NCBI RefSeq assembly: GCF_936925435.1
Contig: NZ_CAKZHQ010000026.1
Location: forward strand, 1 to 64,000
DNA from: an uncultured Ramlibacter sp.
GTDB taxonomy: Bacteria; Pseudomonadota; Gammaproteobacteria; Burkholderiales; Burkholderiaceae_C
Length of the DNA stretch: 64,000 nt
Direction: 5' to 3'
The notes under the pieces are model-generated. The model saw only the letters and a program-made list of their open reading frames with translations. It made no database searches and was not told where the DNA came from. Position 1 is the first letter of the stretch. Each line of letters begins with the position of its first letter. Shown piece by piece: positions 1-15,936 of this stretch. The position numbers and the translations under genes are program-made.

Positions 1-77
1 AAGAAGGTCTGCGCTTTGCCATCCGCGAAGGCGGCAAGACCGTCGGCTCGGGTGTGGTTGCAAAGATCCTGGAGTAA
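1..77 (+). CDS. tuf: Elongation factor Tu, C-terminal end (partial)
   Basis: Only the last 25 codons are in the window, in the frame starting at base 3, ending in TAA at 75-77. The residues RFAIREGGKTVGSGVV followed by AKILE are the highly conserved end of domain III of EF-Tu, the GTPase that delivers aminoacyl-tRNA to the ribosome in the cytoplasm. A tRNA-Trp gene starts 11 bases downstream and secE-nusG follow, the usual arrangement of one of the tuf copies in Betaproteobacteria. The 5' part lies outside the window. Confidence 0.95.
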   Translation, partial: EGLRFAIREGGKTVGSGVVAKILE

Positions 78-88
78 GGATTAGCCGG

Positions 89-164
89 AGGGGTATAGCT
101 CAATTGGCAGAGCGTCGGTCTCCAAAACCGAAGGTTGTAGGTTCGATTCCTACTGCCCCTGCCA
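89..164 (+). tRNA. trnW: tRNA-Trp (anticodon CCA)
   Basis: A 76-base cloverleaf with encoded 3' CCA. The acceptor stem AGGGGTA pairs with TGCCCCT, the D-arm begins AGCTCAATTGGCAGAGC, the anticodon loop shows CCA in TCTCCAAAA, and the T-arm contains GTTCGATTC. It sits between tuf and secE and is probably co-transcribed with one or both. Confidence 0.97.
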
Positions 165-185
165 CCTGAGTGGCGCCGCAAAAGA

Positions 186-206
186 GCCCGTCACGCCGTG
201 ACGGGC
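186..206 (+). terminator. Stem-loop after tRNA-Trp, possible weak terminator or processing hairpin
   Basis: GCCCGTCAC and GTGACGGGC form a perfect 9-bp stem around a GCC loop. It is followed by TTAGTCTCTT, which has some T but no uninterrupted T-run, so full rho-independent termination is uncertain. It may partly separate tuf/tRNA-Trp transcription from secE or be an RNA-processing site. Confidence 0.4.
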
Positions 207-254
207 TTAGTCTCTTCAAGAGACGCAACGAATCGAAGCAGGAACAAGCCGCAA

Positions 255-638
255 ATGGCCACTTCTCAAGTTGAAACCGTCAGTACCGGCGCCGACAAGG
301 CCAAGCTGGCCGCTGCCGTTGCGCTGGTGATTGCCGCGATCGTGGGCTTTTACCTGCTGGGCAAGCAGGGCCAGATCGCCCAATGGGGCGCGCTGCTGGT
401 GGGCCTGGGCGCGGCCGTGGTGGTGTTCCTCGCGTCCGAGACCGGCAAGCAGTTCACGGCCTTTGGCCGCGACGCCTGGCGCGAAGTCAAGAAAGTCGTC
501 TGGCCGACCCGCAAGGAGGCCACCCAGATGACGGCCTATGTGTTCGGCTTTGTGATCATCATGGCGCTGTTCCTGTGGTTCACCGACAAGACCCTCGAGT
601 GGGTGTTTTACGACCTGATTTTGGGGTGGAAAAAATAA
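255..638 (+). CDS. secE: Preprotein translocase subunit SecE
   Basis: A 127-residue inner-membrane subunit of the SecYEG translocon, which clamps SecY and is required for protein export. Three hydrophobic segments are visible (about residues 18-38, 44-62 and 95-115), as in three-TM SecE proteins of the E. coli type. The conserved cytoplasmic amphipathic region [15 protein letters not shown] lies before the last segment. The start at 255 is preferred over an upstream in-frame ATG at 198 because AGGA at 240-243 is well placed and the translation begins with a typical hydrophilic N-terminus. The stop overlaps the nusG start by one base, implying coupled translation. Confidence 0.96.
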   Translation: MATSQVETVSTGADKAKLAAAVALVIAAIVGFYLLGKQGQIAQWGALLVGLGAAVVVFLASETGKQFTAFGRDAWREVKKVVWPTRKEATQMTAYVFGFVIIMALFLWFTDKTLEWVFYDLILGWKK

Positions 639-1231
639 TGAGCGACATCGAGACCGTCGGTTCCGACCAGCCCGCCGCACCCGCCAAGCCGGTCAATCCG
701 GACCTGCGCTGGTACGTGGTCCATGCCTATTCGGGCATGGAAAAGGCGGTCGAGCGCAATATCCGCGAGCGCATCAACCGCGCCGGCATGCAGGACATGT
801 TCGGCGAGATCCTGGTGCCCACGGAAGAGGTCGTCGAGATCAAGAACGGCCAGAAACGCACTTCCGAGCGCCGCTTCTACCCCGGCTACGTGCTGGTGCA
901 GATGATCATGAACGATGACACCTGGCACCTGGTCAAGCACACCAACAAGGTCACTGGTTTCGTCGGTGGCGCCAAGAACCGCCCCTCGCCGATCTCGGAA
1001 GACGAAGTCGGCAAGATCCTGGGCCAGATGGAAGAGGGCACCGAGAAGCCCCGCCACAAGGTCGAGTTCGAGGTGGGCGAGTACGTGCGCGTCAAGGACG
1101 GCCCGTTCACCGACTTCAACGGCACGGTCGAAGAAGTCAACTACGAGAAAAACAAGGTCCGCGTGTCGGTGACGATCTTCGGTCGCGCCACGCCCGTGGA
1201 ACTGGAATTCAGCCAGGTCGAAAAGACCTGA
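638..1231 (+). CDS. nusG: Transcription termination/antitermination protein NusG
   Basis: A 197-residue protein that binds RNA polymerase, suppresses pausing, links to Rho through its C-terminal domain and couples transcription to translation. The N-terminal NGN domain begins at [13 protein letters not shown] and contains [12 protein letters not shown]. The C-terminal KOW domain is seen in [19 protein letters not shown]. Length is close to the E. coli protein (181) with a short acidic N-terminal extension. ATG overlaps the secE stop by one base. A perfect 9-bp stem-loop follows at 1240-1266, in the spacer before rplK. Confidence 0.97.
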   Translation: MSDIETVGSDQPAAPAKPVNPDLRWYVVHAYSGMEKAVERNIRERINRAGMQDMFGEILVPTEEVVEIKNGQKRTSERRFYPGYVLVQMIMNDDTWHLVKHTNKVTGFVGGAKNRPSPISEDEVGKILGQMEEGTEKPRHKVEFEVGEYVRVKDGPFTDFNGTVEEVNYEKNKVRVSVTIFGRATPVELEFSQVEKT

Positions 1232-1239
1232 CGAGGTTG

Positions 1240-1266
1240 CCGTGCGCGCACCGACTCCGCGCACGG
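1240..1266 (+). promoter_or_regulatory. Hairpin in the nusG-rplK spacer (leader of the L11 operon)
   Basis: CCGTGCGCG at 1240-1248 pairs perfectly with CGCGCACGG at 1258-1266. No T-run follows, so it is not an intrinsic terminator. In many bacteria the 5' leader of rplK carries the target for autogenous repression by ribosomal protein L1; this spacer is in the right place, but I cannot confirm the L1-binding motif by eye. It could also be an RNA-processing site. Confidence 0.4.
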
Positions 1267-1342
1267 ACGAAGAGGTCGAGTCGTTAACCCCGGGGAGCCG
1301 AGGCCTTTGAGCCAAAGCGTTTGCACCCGCAAGGAGTAAGAC

Positions 1343-1774
1343 ATGGCGAAAAAAATCGTCGGTTTTGTCAAGCTGCAAGTTCCGGCCGGCAAGGCCAATC
1401 CGTCGCCGCCGATCGGCCCGGCGCTGGGCCAGCGCGGCCTGAACATCATGGAGTTCTGCAAGGCGTTCAACGCCCAGACCCAGGGCGTCGAGCCCGGTCT
1501 GCCGCTGCCCGTGGTGATCACCGCTTTCGCGGACAAGAGCTTCACCTTCATCATCAAGACCCCGCCTGCGACGGTCCTGATCAAGAAGGCTGTCAAGCTG
1601 GACAAGGGTTCTGCAACCCCCCACAACGTCAAGGTCGGGAAGATCACGCGGGCGCAGCTCGAAGAGATCGCCAAGACCAAGTTCAAGGACATGAATGCCG
1701 CCAGCGTGGATGCCGCCATCCGCACCCTGGCCGGTTCCGCCCGCTCCATGGGCATCACGGTGGAAGGCATCTAA
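1343..1774 (+). CDS. rplK: 50S ribosomal protein L11
   Basis: A 143-residue ribosomal protein of the GTPase-associated centre that binds 23S rRNA helices 43/44. The N-terminal domain shows the conserved proline-rich loop [20 protein letters not shown] and the C-terminal RNA-binding domain shows GSARSMGI near the end. It is preceded by AAGGAG (1330-1335) at good spacing. The rplA ATG follows one base after the stop, so the two are translationally linked. Confidence 0.97.
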   Translation: MAKKIVGFVKLQVPAGKANPSPPIGPALGQRGLNIMEFCKAFNAQTQGVEPGLPLPVVITAFADKSFTFIIKTPPATVLIKKAVKLDKGSATPHNVKVGKITRAQLEEIAKTKFKDMNAASVDAAIRTLAGSARSMGITVEGI

Positions 1775-1775
1775 C

Positions 1776-2471
1776 ATGACCAAGCTCACCAAGAAGCAAA
1801 AGGGCCTGCAAGGCAAGGTCGACAGCAACAAGCTGTACCCGCTGGCCGACGCCCTGGCCCTCGTCAAGGAAGCCGCCACCGCCAAGTTCGATGAATCCAT
1901 CGACGTGGCCGTGCAACTGGGCATTGACGCCAAGAAGTCCGACCAGGTCGTGCGCGGCGCCGTCGTGCTGCCCAACGGCACCGGCAAGACCAAGCGCGTC
2001 GCCGTGTTCGCCCAGGGCGCCAAGGCTGAAGAAGCCAAGGCCGCCGGCGCCGACATCGTCGGCATGGACGACCTGGCCGCCATGGTCAAGGCCGGTGACA
2101 TGCCCTTCGACGTGGTCATCGCCGCGCCGGACGCCATGCGCATCGTCGGTACCCTGGGTCAAATCCTGGGCCCGCGCGGCCTGATGCCCAACCCCAAGGT
2201 CGGCACCGTGACGCCCGACGTGGCCCAGGCGGTGAAGAACGCCAAGGCAGGCCAGGTGCAGTTCCGCGTCGACAAGGCCGGCATCATCCACGGCACGATC
2301 GGCCGTCGCTCGTTCGACACCGACAAGCTGCAAGGCAATCTGGCGGCGCTGATCGAAGCGCTGAACAAGGCCAAGCCGGCGTCGAGCAAGGGTGTGTACC
2401 TGAGGAAAATTGCGGTCTCGTCGACCATGGGTCTGGGTGTCCGCGTGGACACGCAAACCATCTCGGCGTGA
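1776..2471 (+). CDS. rplA: 50S ribosomal protein L1
   Basis: A 231-residue protein of the L1 stalk; in enterobacteria it also represses its own operon by binding the rplK leader. The start [11 protein letters not shown], the central [17 protein letters not shown] and the C-terminal [15 protein letters not shown] are family signatures. The ATG at 1776 is used rather than a longer in-frame extension at 1695 because the latter runs through rplK and 1776 begins with the family-typical N-terminus. Confidence 0.97.
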   Translation: MTKLTKKQKGLQGKVDSNKLYPLADALALVKEAATAKFDESIDVAVQLGIDAKKSDQVVRGAVVLPNGTGKTKRVAVFAQGAKAEEAKAAGADIVGMDDLAAMVKAGDMPFDVVIAAPDAMRIVGTLGQILGPRGLMPNPKVGTVTPDVAQAVKNAKAGQVQFRVDKAGIIHGTIGRRSFDTDKLQGNLAALIEALNKAKPASSKGVYLRKIAVSSTMGLGVRVDTQTISA

Positions 2472-2733
2472 TCGTTGAATAGCCGGCGGCCCGCAAGGGC
2501 GGCCGGTGTGGTGGGCTGCCGGGGCCCCGCAAGGAAAACCGGCAGGCCATCCAAGACCGTTGGCGCGCAGGCAACTGTGCTTAATTGAAGGAATCAGGAG
2601 GTCGCCTCCGGTTCCGTGCCAACGCAGATGGCGATCCCGCTGAGATGGAATTGAGAGATTTCCGAACAGTTGGTCGCTGCAACTAGGCGTGCCGGAGGGT
2701 TTCGACCCGAAGGCACATTTGAAGGAGTAGACC
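2472..2733 (+). promoter_or_regulatory. rplJ leader (putative L10 autoregulatory leader and/or secondary promoter region)
   Basis: A 262-base gap between rplA and rplJ with no coding sequence. It contains two stable stems: 2483-2506 (CCGGC-g-GCCC, GCAA loop, GGGC-g-GCCGG) and 2516-2545 (CTGCCGG paired with CCGGCAG). Neither is followed by a T-run. In E. coli the corresponding gap carries the rplJ leader, which binds the L10-L7/L12 complex and represses translation. The position and length fit that role; the L10-binding kink-turn itself I cannot assign with certainty. Confidence 0.55.
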
Positions 2734-3258
2734 TTGAGTCTGAATCGCAGTGAGAAAGAAGCAGTCATTGAAGAAGTGACTGGCCTCGCCGCTAAAGCTC
2801 AAACGCTGGTGATGGCGGAATACCGCGGCATCACGGTCGCTGACATGACCAAACTGCGCAACGATGCGCGCAGCAAGGGCGTGAACCTGAGTGTTCTGAA
2901 GAACACTCTGGCCCGCCGTGCTGTCGCAGGTAGCGCGTTTGAAGTGGCAGGCGACCAGATGACCGGCCCGCTGATCTATGGCTTCTCCGTCGACGCTGTG
3001 GCCGCCGCCAAGGTGGTGGCCGATTTCGCGAAAACCAACGACAAGCTGGTGATTCGCGGCGGTGTTTACGGTGGCAAGACCCTGGACGTCAACGGCGTCA
3101 AGCAGCTGGCCAGCATTCCCTCCAGGGAAGTGCTGTTGGCCCAGCTTTGCGGCCTGCTGATGTCGCCGATCTCGCGCACCGCTGTGGTGCTCGGCGCACT
3201 GGCAGCAAAAAAAGGTGGTGGCGCCGAAGAGGCAGCCCCCGAAGCAGTCGCAGCCTGA
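2734..3258 (+). CDS. rplJ: 50S ribosomal protein L10 (TTG start)
   Basis: A 174-residue protein that anchors L7/L12 dimers to the ribosome stalk. The translation from TTG at 2734 begins [14 protein letters not shown], the expected start of proteobacterial L10, and a strong GAAGGAG lies at 2721-2727. NTLARRAV and the KGG...EEA C-terminal tail also fit. Use of TTG with a strong ribosome-binding site may help limit and regulate translation, since L10 is normally autoregulated. It is 37 bases upstream of rplL. Confidence 0.96.
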   Translation: MSLNRSEKEAVIEEVTGLAAKAQTLVMAEYRGITVADMTKLRNDARSKGVNLSVLKNTLARRAVAGSAFEVAGDQMTGPLIYGFSVDAVAAAKVVADFAKTNDKLVIRGGVYGGKTLDVNGVKQLASIPSREVLLAQLCGLLMSPISRTAVVLGALAAKKGGGAEEAAPEAVAA

Positions 3259-3295
3259 GCGCGCGGCAGTTAACCAACATAGTTAGGAAATCAAA

Positions 3296-3670
3296 ATGGC
3301 ATTCGATAAAGACGCATTTCTGACCTCGCTGGACAGCATGACGGTCATGGAACTCAACGAGCTGGTGAAAGCCATCGAAGAGAAGTTTGGCGTGAGCGCG
3401 GCCGCCATGGCCGCTCCCGCAGCCGCCGGCGGTGCTGCCGCCGCTGTCGCCGAAGAGCAGACCGAGTTCACGGTCCAGCTGCTGGAAGCCGGCGCCCAGA
3501 AGGTCTCCGTCATCAAGGCCGTGCGCGAAATCACCGGCCTGGGTCTGAAGGAAGCCAAGGACCTGGTCGACGGCGCTCCCAAGGCTGTCAAGGAAGGTCT
3601 GAATAAGGCCGACGCCGACGCCGCCAAGAAGAAGCTGGAAGAAGCCGGCGCCAAGGTCGAACTCAAGTAA
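3296..3670 (+). CDS. rplL: 50S ribosomal protein L7/L12
   Basis: A 124-residue multi-copy stalk protein that recruits translation factors. The N-terminal dimerisation domain ([20 protein letters not shown]), an Ala/Gly-rich hinge around residues 38-55 and the C-terminal factor-binding domain ([25 protein letters not shown]) are all present. Predicted very high expression. It is followed by a perfect 9-bp hairpin before rpoB. Confidence 0.98.
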   Translation: MAFDKDAFLTSLDSMTVMELNELVKAIEEKFGVSAAAMAAPAAAGGAAAAVAEEQTEFTVQLLEAGAQKVSVIKAVREITGLGLKEAKDLVDGAPKAVKEGLNKADADAAKKKLEEAGAKVELK

Positions 3671-3685
3671 TTCGCCCCTGGTCCG

Positions 3686-3720
3686 AGGCTGGAGTGTCCG
3701 AAAGGGCCTCCAGCCTTTGG
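3686..3720 (+). terminator. rplL-rpoB attenuator-like hairpin
   Basis: AGGCTGGAG (3686-3694) pairs perfectly with CTCCAGCCT (3708-3716), immediately followed by TTTGG. The short T-run suggests partial termination. In E. coli an attenuator between rplL and rpoB lets most transcripts stop after the ribosomal protein genes so that RNA polymerase is made in smaller amount; this hairpin is placed to do the same. Confidence 0.6.
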
Positions 3721-3818
3721 TGCTTATAAGGATGCGTCCAGAGCGCACCCGCAAAGACTGCTCCAATCAGCCTTTGCGAGTGTCTTCTGACCCCGACTGC
3801 AGAAGATGCCTTGGTTCG

Positions 3819-3891
3819 GGCGATGTGCAATGCATCGCCGTCCGCCATGGTTGGTAGTGGCCAACCCACCAAGAAAGCCCCGTGACGGGGC
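3819..3891 (+). promoter_or_regulatory. Three consecutive hairpins in the rpoB leader
   Basis: Within the rplL-rpoB spacer, GGCGATG/CATCGCC (3819-3839), GGTTGG/CCAACC (3849-3866) and GCCCCG/CGGGGC (3877-3891) can each fold. None has a terminator T-run. They form a structured 5' region for rpoB mRNA, possibly for processing or translational control of RNA polymerase synthesis. No conserved family was recognised. Confidence 0.4.
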
Positions 3892-3932
3892 GCGACAGTT
3901 GCTGAGACTCTCAAGCCCGTGGAGAAGATCTG

Positions 3933-8045
<4,113 letters not shown>

Positions 8046-8064
8046 GTTGAAGGGATAGAGTCAC

Positions 8065-12291
<4,227 letters not shown>

Positions 12292-12292
12292 A

Positions 12293-12320
12293 GCTGCCCG
12301 TCAGCTATTAAACTCATAGC
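12293..12320. repeat. Short relative of the dispersed palindromic element, overlapping the rpoC terminator
   Basis: The sequence contains GCTG-CCCGTCA and then the palindrome GCTAT-taaactc-ATAGC. The larger copies at 37815-37866 and 55849-55897 show the same order (ggctg..., cccgtca, then a GCTA...TAGC palindrome) with more spacing, so this looks like a shortened copy. The similarity is short and could be partly chance. Confidence 0.4.
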
Positions 12321-12357
12321 GCCCCAAGCCCTTTCATCGGGGGCTGGGGCGCTTTTT
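12318..12357 (+). terminator. Rho-independent terminator of the rpoBC operon
   Basis: GCGCCCC-a-(a)-GCCC pairs with GGGC-t-GGGGCGC, with one bulged A, around a TTTCATCGG-type loop, followed by TTTTT. This is a long GC-rich stem with a clear T-run directly downstream of rpoC. Confidence 0.9.
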
Positions 12358-12377
12358 CATTTCTCAACGAGAGTCGC

Positions 12378-12938
12378 ATGTCCTCTTCGCTGGTGTTCTG
12401 GATCGCCGCGGCCGTGGCGCTGTTCTGGGCCGTGGGCGCTTACAACCGCCTGGTGCGCCTGCGCTCGGAGGCCAATACGGCATTTGCCGCGATGGACGCC
12501 GAGCTGACGCGCCAGGTGGCGCTGGTGCAGTCCTGCCTGCCGGCCGAGGAGATCCAGCCGGCCTCGATGTTCGACGGCAGCAGCAGTTTCTGGAGCAGCC
12601 TGGAAGGGGCGACCGCACAGTTCGCGGCCTCGCTGGCCGTGGCCCGCCAGCGTCCGCTGGAGCCCGAGGGCATCGCCGCCCTGGGCGCCGCGCAGGACGT
12701 GCTGACCATGGCCTGGGAGCGCGCCGTGCGCGATGACGCGCACGACCTGGCCGGCTCGCGCCTGCCCGAGAGCGTCAGCGTCACACGCGCCCATCTGGTG
12801 GCCCAGGCAGGCGCCGCCGCAGAGAACTTCAACCTGGCCGTGCAGCGCTACAACGCGGCGATCGCCCAGTTTCCTGCCCTGTTGCTGGCCTCGCTGTTCG
12901 GTTTCAAGCCTGGCCTGGCGCTGCCATTGAGCGCATAA
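12378..12938 (+). CDS. LemA family protein
   Basis: 186 residues. A single N-terminal membrane segment (about residues 4-22, LVFWIAAAVALFWAVGAYNRL) is followed by a helical domain with YNRLVRLRSEANTAFAAMDA and, near the C-terminus, FNLAVQRYNAAIAQFPALLL then FGFKP, the recurring features of LemA proteins. The N-terminus probably stays in the membrane with a helical bundle outside. The molecular function of LemA proteins is not established; neighbours (rpoC, a cytochrome c) give no clue. Confidence 0.85.
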   Translation: MSSSLVFWIAAAVALFWAVGAYNRLVRLRSEANTAFAAMDAELTRQVALVQSCLPAEEIQPASMFDGSSSFWSSLEGATAQFAASLAVARQRPLEPEGIAALGAAQDVLTMAWERAVRDDAHDLAGSRLPESVSVTRAHLVAQAGAAAENFNLAVQRYNAAIAQFPALLLASLFGFKPGLALPLSA

Positions 12939-12957
12939 GCTCATTGCGATAAAGCGG

Positions 12958-12987
12958 TTGCCGGGCGCGGGGGGGCGCCCCTATAGT
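12958..12987 (+). promoter_or_regulatory. Sigma-70-type promoter for the cytochrome c / flavoprotein pair
   Basis: TTGCCG at 12958-12963 and TATAGT at 12982-12987 are separated by 18 bases. Transcription would start near 12994, giving a short leader with AGAGGAG at 12999-13005 before the ATG at 13014. Confidence 0.6.
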
Positions 12988-13013
12988 GCGGTCACCACAA
13001 GAGGAGACCCGCG

Positions 13014-13325
13014 ATGAGACTTCATCCCCTGGCGCTGGCGCTGGCCGCCGTCGCAGCCCTGCCTGCCGCGGCGCAGACCCAGGACGCGCTATATCTCAAG
13101 AGCTTGGCCGCCACCTGTGCCAACTGCCATGGCACGGACGGTCGCGCCGTCAGCGGCTCGGGCGTGCCCACCCTGGCGGGCATGCCACGCGACTACATGA
13201 TCGCCCAGCTCAAGGCGTTCAAGGCCGGCAGCCGCCCCGCGACCATCATGCACCAGCTGAGCAAGGGCTACAGCGACGCGCAGATCGAGCAGATCGCAGG
13301 CTACTTTGCCGCGCAAAAGCCATAA
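13014..13325 (+). CDS. Periplasmic c-type cytochrome, probable heme subunit of sulfide dehydrogenase
   Basis: 103 residues with a Sec signal peptide (about residues 1-20, ending AAAQT) and one heme-binding motif CANCH at about residues 38-42. A downstream methionine in IMHQLSKGY could be the axial ligand. The mature part is about 80 residues, similar to one half of a cytochrome c4 or to the heme subunit of flavocytochrome c. The gene ends 10 bases before a flavocytochrome c sulfide dehydrogenase flavoprotein, so the two probably form an FccAB/SoxEF-type electron-transfer unit in the periplasm. Confidence 0.85.
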   Translation: MRLHPLALALAAVAALPAAAQTQDALYLKSLAATCANCHGTDGRAVSGSGVPTLAGMPRDYMIAQLKAFKAGSRPATIMHQLSKGYSDAQIEQIAGYFAAQKP

Positions 13326-13335
13326 GGGGATGACC

Positions 13336-14604
13336 ATGCAAAGACGTTCCTTTCTCCAGTCCTCTGCCGCCCTCAGCCTGCTGGGCCTGGGCGCCTGCGC
13401 CACCACCACGATCCCGGCCCACGCCAGGGTCGTGGTCATCGGCGGCGGCTACGGCGGCGCCACCGCCGCCAAGTACGTGCGCCTGCTGTCGGACCACAAG
13501 ATCGGCGTGGTGCTGATCGAGCCGGGTGAGAGCTTCATCTCCTGCCCCATCTCCAACCTGGTGCTGGGCGGCAGCAAGCAGCTGGCTGACATCACCACGC
13601 CGTACAGCGGCCTGGCCAGCAACCATGGCGTGACCGTGGTGCGCGACATGGCCACCGCCATCGACACCGCGAAGAAGACGGTCACGCTGGGGCGCGGCGC
13701 CAGCATCACCTACGACAAGCTGGTGCTGTCGCCTGGCGTGGACATCCAGCTGGCCAGCATCGAGGGCCTGGCCGCGGCCCATGCCTCGGGCCAGGTGCTG
13801 CATGCCTGGAAGGCCGGTGCCGAGACGGTGGCGCTGCGCCGCCAGCTCGAGGCCCTGCCCGACGGCGGCGTCTACGCCATCACCATCCCGGAGGCGCCCT
13901 ACCGCTGCCCGCCCGGCCCCTACGAGCGGGCCTGTCAGGTGGCCTGGTACTTCAAGAACGCCAAGCCGCGCAGCAAGGTGCTGATCCTGGACGCCAACCC
14001 GGACGTCACCTCCAAGGGCGCGCTGTTCAAGAAGGTCTGGGCCGAGCAGTACAAGGGCATCGTCGAATACCGCGGTCAGCACAAGCTGGTCGGTGTCGAC
14101 GCGCGCAGCAGCACGCTCAAGTTCGAGGTGCAGGACGACGTCAAGGCTGGCGTGCTCAACGTCGTGCCGCCGCAGCGCGCCGGCCTGGCGGCGGTGCAGG
14201 CCGGCCTGGCCAACCAGCAGAGCAACCGCTGGGTGGGCGTGAACTACCAGACCTTCGAATCGACAGCGGCCAAGGACGTGCACGTGATCGGCGATGCCAT
14301 CCAGATCGCGCCGGCCATGCCCAAGAGCGGCCACATGGCCAACAGCCACGCCAAGGTGGCGGCCGCTGCCATCGTGGCCCAGTTGTCGGGCTGGCAGGCC
14401 AATCCCCGGCCGCTGCTGACCAACACCTGCTACAGCTTTGTCGACGACAAGAACGTGGTCCATGTGGCCAGCGTGCACGAGTACGTGGACAACACCTTCA
14501 AGGCCGTGGCCGGTTCCGGCGGCCTGAGCCCCGGACCGACCGAGCTGGAAGGCAGCTACGCCATGAACTGGGCGCAGAACATCTGGGCCGATACGCTCGG
14601 CTGA
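13336..14604 (+). CDS. Flavocytochrome c sulfide dehydrogenase, flavoprotein subunit (FccB/SoxF-like)
   Basis: 422 residues from ATG 13336; AAGGGG at 13324-13329 favours this ATG over the one at 13330. A Tat-type signal (MQRRSFLQSSAALSLLGLGAC) is followed by an FAD Rossmann motif VVVIGGGYGGATAAKY. Cysteines in SFISCPISN and in TNTCYSFVDD correspond to the redox-active pair near the flavin in FCSD, and the C-terminus has the FCSD-type YSFVDDKNVVHVASV segment. The enzyme oxidises sulfide (or a related sulfur compound) and passes electrons to cytochrome c. It follows its cytochrome partner and precedes rsmB. Confidence 0.88.
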   Translation: MQRRSFLQSSAALSLLGLGACATTTIPAHARVVVIGGGYGGATAAKYVRLLSDHKIGVVLIEPGESFISCPISNLVLGGSKQLADITTPYSGLASNHGVTVVRDMATAIDTAKKTVTLGRGASITYDKLVLSPGVDIQLASIEGLAAAHASGQVLHAWKAGAETVALRRQLEALPDGGVYAITIPEAPYRCPPGPYERACQVAWYFKNAKPRSKVLILDANPDVTSKGALFKKVWAEQYKGIVEYRGQHKLVGVDARSSTLKFEVQDDVKAGVLNVVPPQRAGLAAVQAGLANQQSNRWVGVNYQTFESTAAKDVHVIGDAIQIAPAMPKSGHMANSHAKVAAAAIVAQLSGWQANPRPLLTNTCYSFVDDKNVVHVASVHEYVDNTFKAVAGSGGLSPGPTELEGSYAMNWAQNIWADTLG

Positions 14605-14610
14605 GACAAT
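14605..14610 (+). promoter_or_regulatory. -10-like hexamer directly upstream of rsmB
   Basis: GACAAT ends six bases before the rsmB ATG (14617), which would place the transcription start at or next to the A of the start codon. The same spacing occurs at dadA-like, hemE and the creatininase-like gene. A G-run lies between hexamer and ATG, so a Shine-Dalgarno function cannot be excluded. Confidence 0.4.
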
Positions 14611-14616
14611 GGGGGG

Positions 14617-15936
14617 ATGACAGGCCCCGTTGTTCCCCTTTGGCGGCAGCTTCAGGCTGCCGCTGCCGTTTTGGCGGCCGTGCGCCGTGGTGAGTCGGCC
14701 ACCGCCGCGATCGCCGCTGTGGCCGGCGAGTTGCGCCCCGGCGCCCAGGCCCTGGTGTTCCAGGCGCTGCGCAACCTGGGCCGCGCCGATGCCCTGCGCA
14801 AGCACTTGGCGCGGCGCGCGCCGCCGCCCGATGCGGATGCCCTGCTGTGCTGCGCCCTGGCCCTGTGCTGGAACGAGGACCATGCGCCCTACGACGCCTT
14901 CACCCTGGTCGACCAGGCGGTCGAGGCGGCCAAGCGCCAGAGCACCACGCGCAGCCAGGCGAACTTCATCAATGCCTGCCTGCGCCGCTTTCTGCGCGAA
15001 CGCGAAGCGCTGGTGGCAGCCACGGACACCGACCCGGTGGCCCTGTGGAACCACCCGCGCTGGTGGATCGACAGGCTGCGCAAGGAGCAGCCCCAGCACT
15101 GGCAGGCCATCTTGCGCGCCAACAACAGCCAGGCGCCCATGACACTCCGGGTGAATGCAAGAAAATCGGCTGTAGCCCCCGTCCTTGCTTCGCTTCACGC
15201 TATCAATATGGAAGCAGTTGCGGTGGGCGAACACGGCCTGGTGCTGGCCCGGCCGCGGCCCGTGCAGGACATTCCTGGTTTTTCCGAGGGTCTGCTGTCG
15301 GTGCAGGATGCGGCTGCCCAACTGGCTGCGCCCCTGTTGCTGCAGGGCCTGCCGGTGCCGGCGGGGCGCAGACTGCGCATCCTGGACGCCTGTGCCGCCC
15401 CCGGCGGCAAGACCGCCCACCTGCTGGAACTGGCCGATGCAGATGTGACGGCGCTGGACGTGGACGCCGTGCGCTGCGAGCGCATCGTCCAGACCCTGGA
15501 GCGGCTGGGCCTGCAGGCCCGGGTGCTCGCGGCCGATGCCGGCCAGCCGGCAGCCTGGTGGGACGGCCAGCTTTTCGACGCCATCTTGCTGGACGCGCCA
15601 TGCACTGCTTCAGGGATCGTGCGCCGCCATCCCGACGTGCGCTGGCTGCGCCGTGAAACCGACATCGGTCAGTTGGCCGCCACCCAGGCCCGCCTGCTGG
15701 CCGCGCTCTGGCCCTTGCTCGCGCCCGGCGGGCGCCTGCTGTACTGCACCTGCTCGGTGTTTCGGGCCGAGGGCGAGGCGCAGGCGCAAACGTTTGTTGC
15801 GCACAACAAAGACGCGGTTTTGCGGCCCGCGCCCGGCCATTTGCTGCCCCAATCCGGGGCAAAGGGCAATGCCGTCCCGGACAATCTCCAGGGTGATCAC
15901 GACGGGTTTTATTACGCACTGCTGGACAAACAGTAG
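14617..15936 (+). CDS. rsmB: 16S rRNA (cytosine-967-C5)-methyltransferase
   Basis: 439 residues. An N-terminal NusB-like RNA-binding domain (about 5-150, with AAVLAAVRRGESA...LRNLGRADAL and ANFINACLRRFLRER) precedes a SAM-dependent methyltransferase domain with ILDACAAPGGKTAHLLEL, the catalytic LLDAPCTASGIVRRHPD and YCTCSVFRAEGE (the TCS cysteine). It methylates C967 of 16S rRNA. About residues 182-202, between the N-terminal part and the catalytic core, come from a dispersed palindromic repeat inserted in frame. The last part overlaps the next gene. Confidence 0.94.
   Translation: MTGPVVPLWRQLQAAAAVLAAVRRGESATAAIAAVAGELRPGAQALVFQALRNLGRADALRKHLARRAPPPDADALLCCALALCWNEDHAPYDAFTLVDQAVEAAKRQSTTRSQANFINACLRRFLREREALVAATDTDPVALWNHPRWWIDRLRKEQPQHWQAILRANNSQAPMTLRVNARKSAVAPVLASLHAINMEAVAVGEHGLVLARPRPVQDIPGFSEGLLSVQDAAAQLAAPLLLQGLPVPAGRRLRILDACAAPGGKTAHLLELADADVTALDVDAVRCERIVQTLERLGLQARVLAADAGQPAAWWDGQLFDAILLDAPCTASGIVRRHPDVRWLRRETDIGQLAATQARLLAALWPLLAPGGRLLYCTCSVFRAEGEAQAQTFVAHNKDAVLRPAPGHLLPQSGAKGNAVPDNLQGDHDGFYYALLDKQ
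15166..15220. repeat. Dispersed palindromic element, copy inside rsmB
   Basis: Contains CGGCTGTAGCCCCCGTC followed 19 bases later by ACGCTATCAATAT and GAAGCAGTTG. The first 17 bases are shared, with one change, with the copy at 37815-37866 and, with a few changes, with 55849-55897. It is read through in the rsmB frame as roughly 18 residues ending in HAINMEAVAV. The palindrome is degraded compared with the other copies. Confidence 0.65.

Noticed and set aside
608..2143. 511-codon minus-strand frame opposite nusG, rplK and rplA
   Set aside because: Antisense to three certain translation/transcription genes; low-complexity shadow.
12958..12987. Possibility that the promoter belongs to a small RNA rather than the cytochrome c gene
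   Set aside because: It points directly at a gene with a clear ribosome site 12 bases after the predicted start, so no separate RNA is needed.
13246..15420. 724-codon minus-strand frame opposite fccB and rsmB
   Set aside because: Spans two confidently identified plus-strand genes and shows no known motif.
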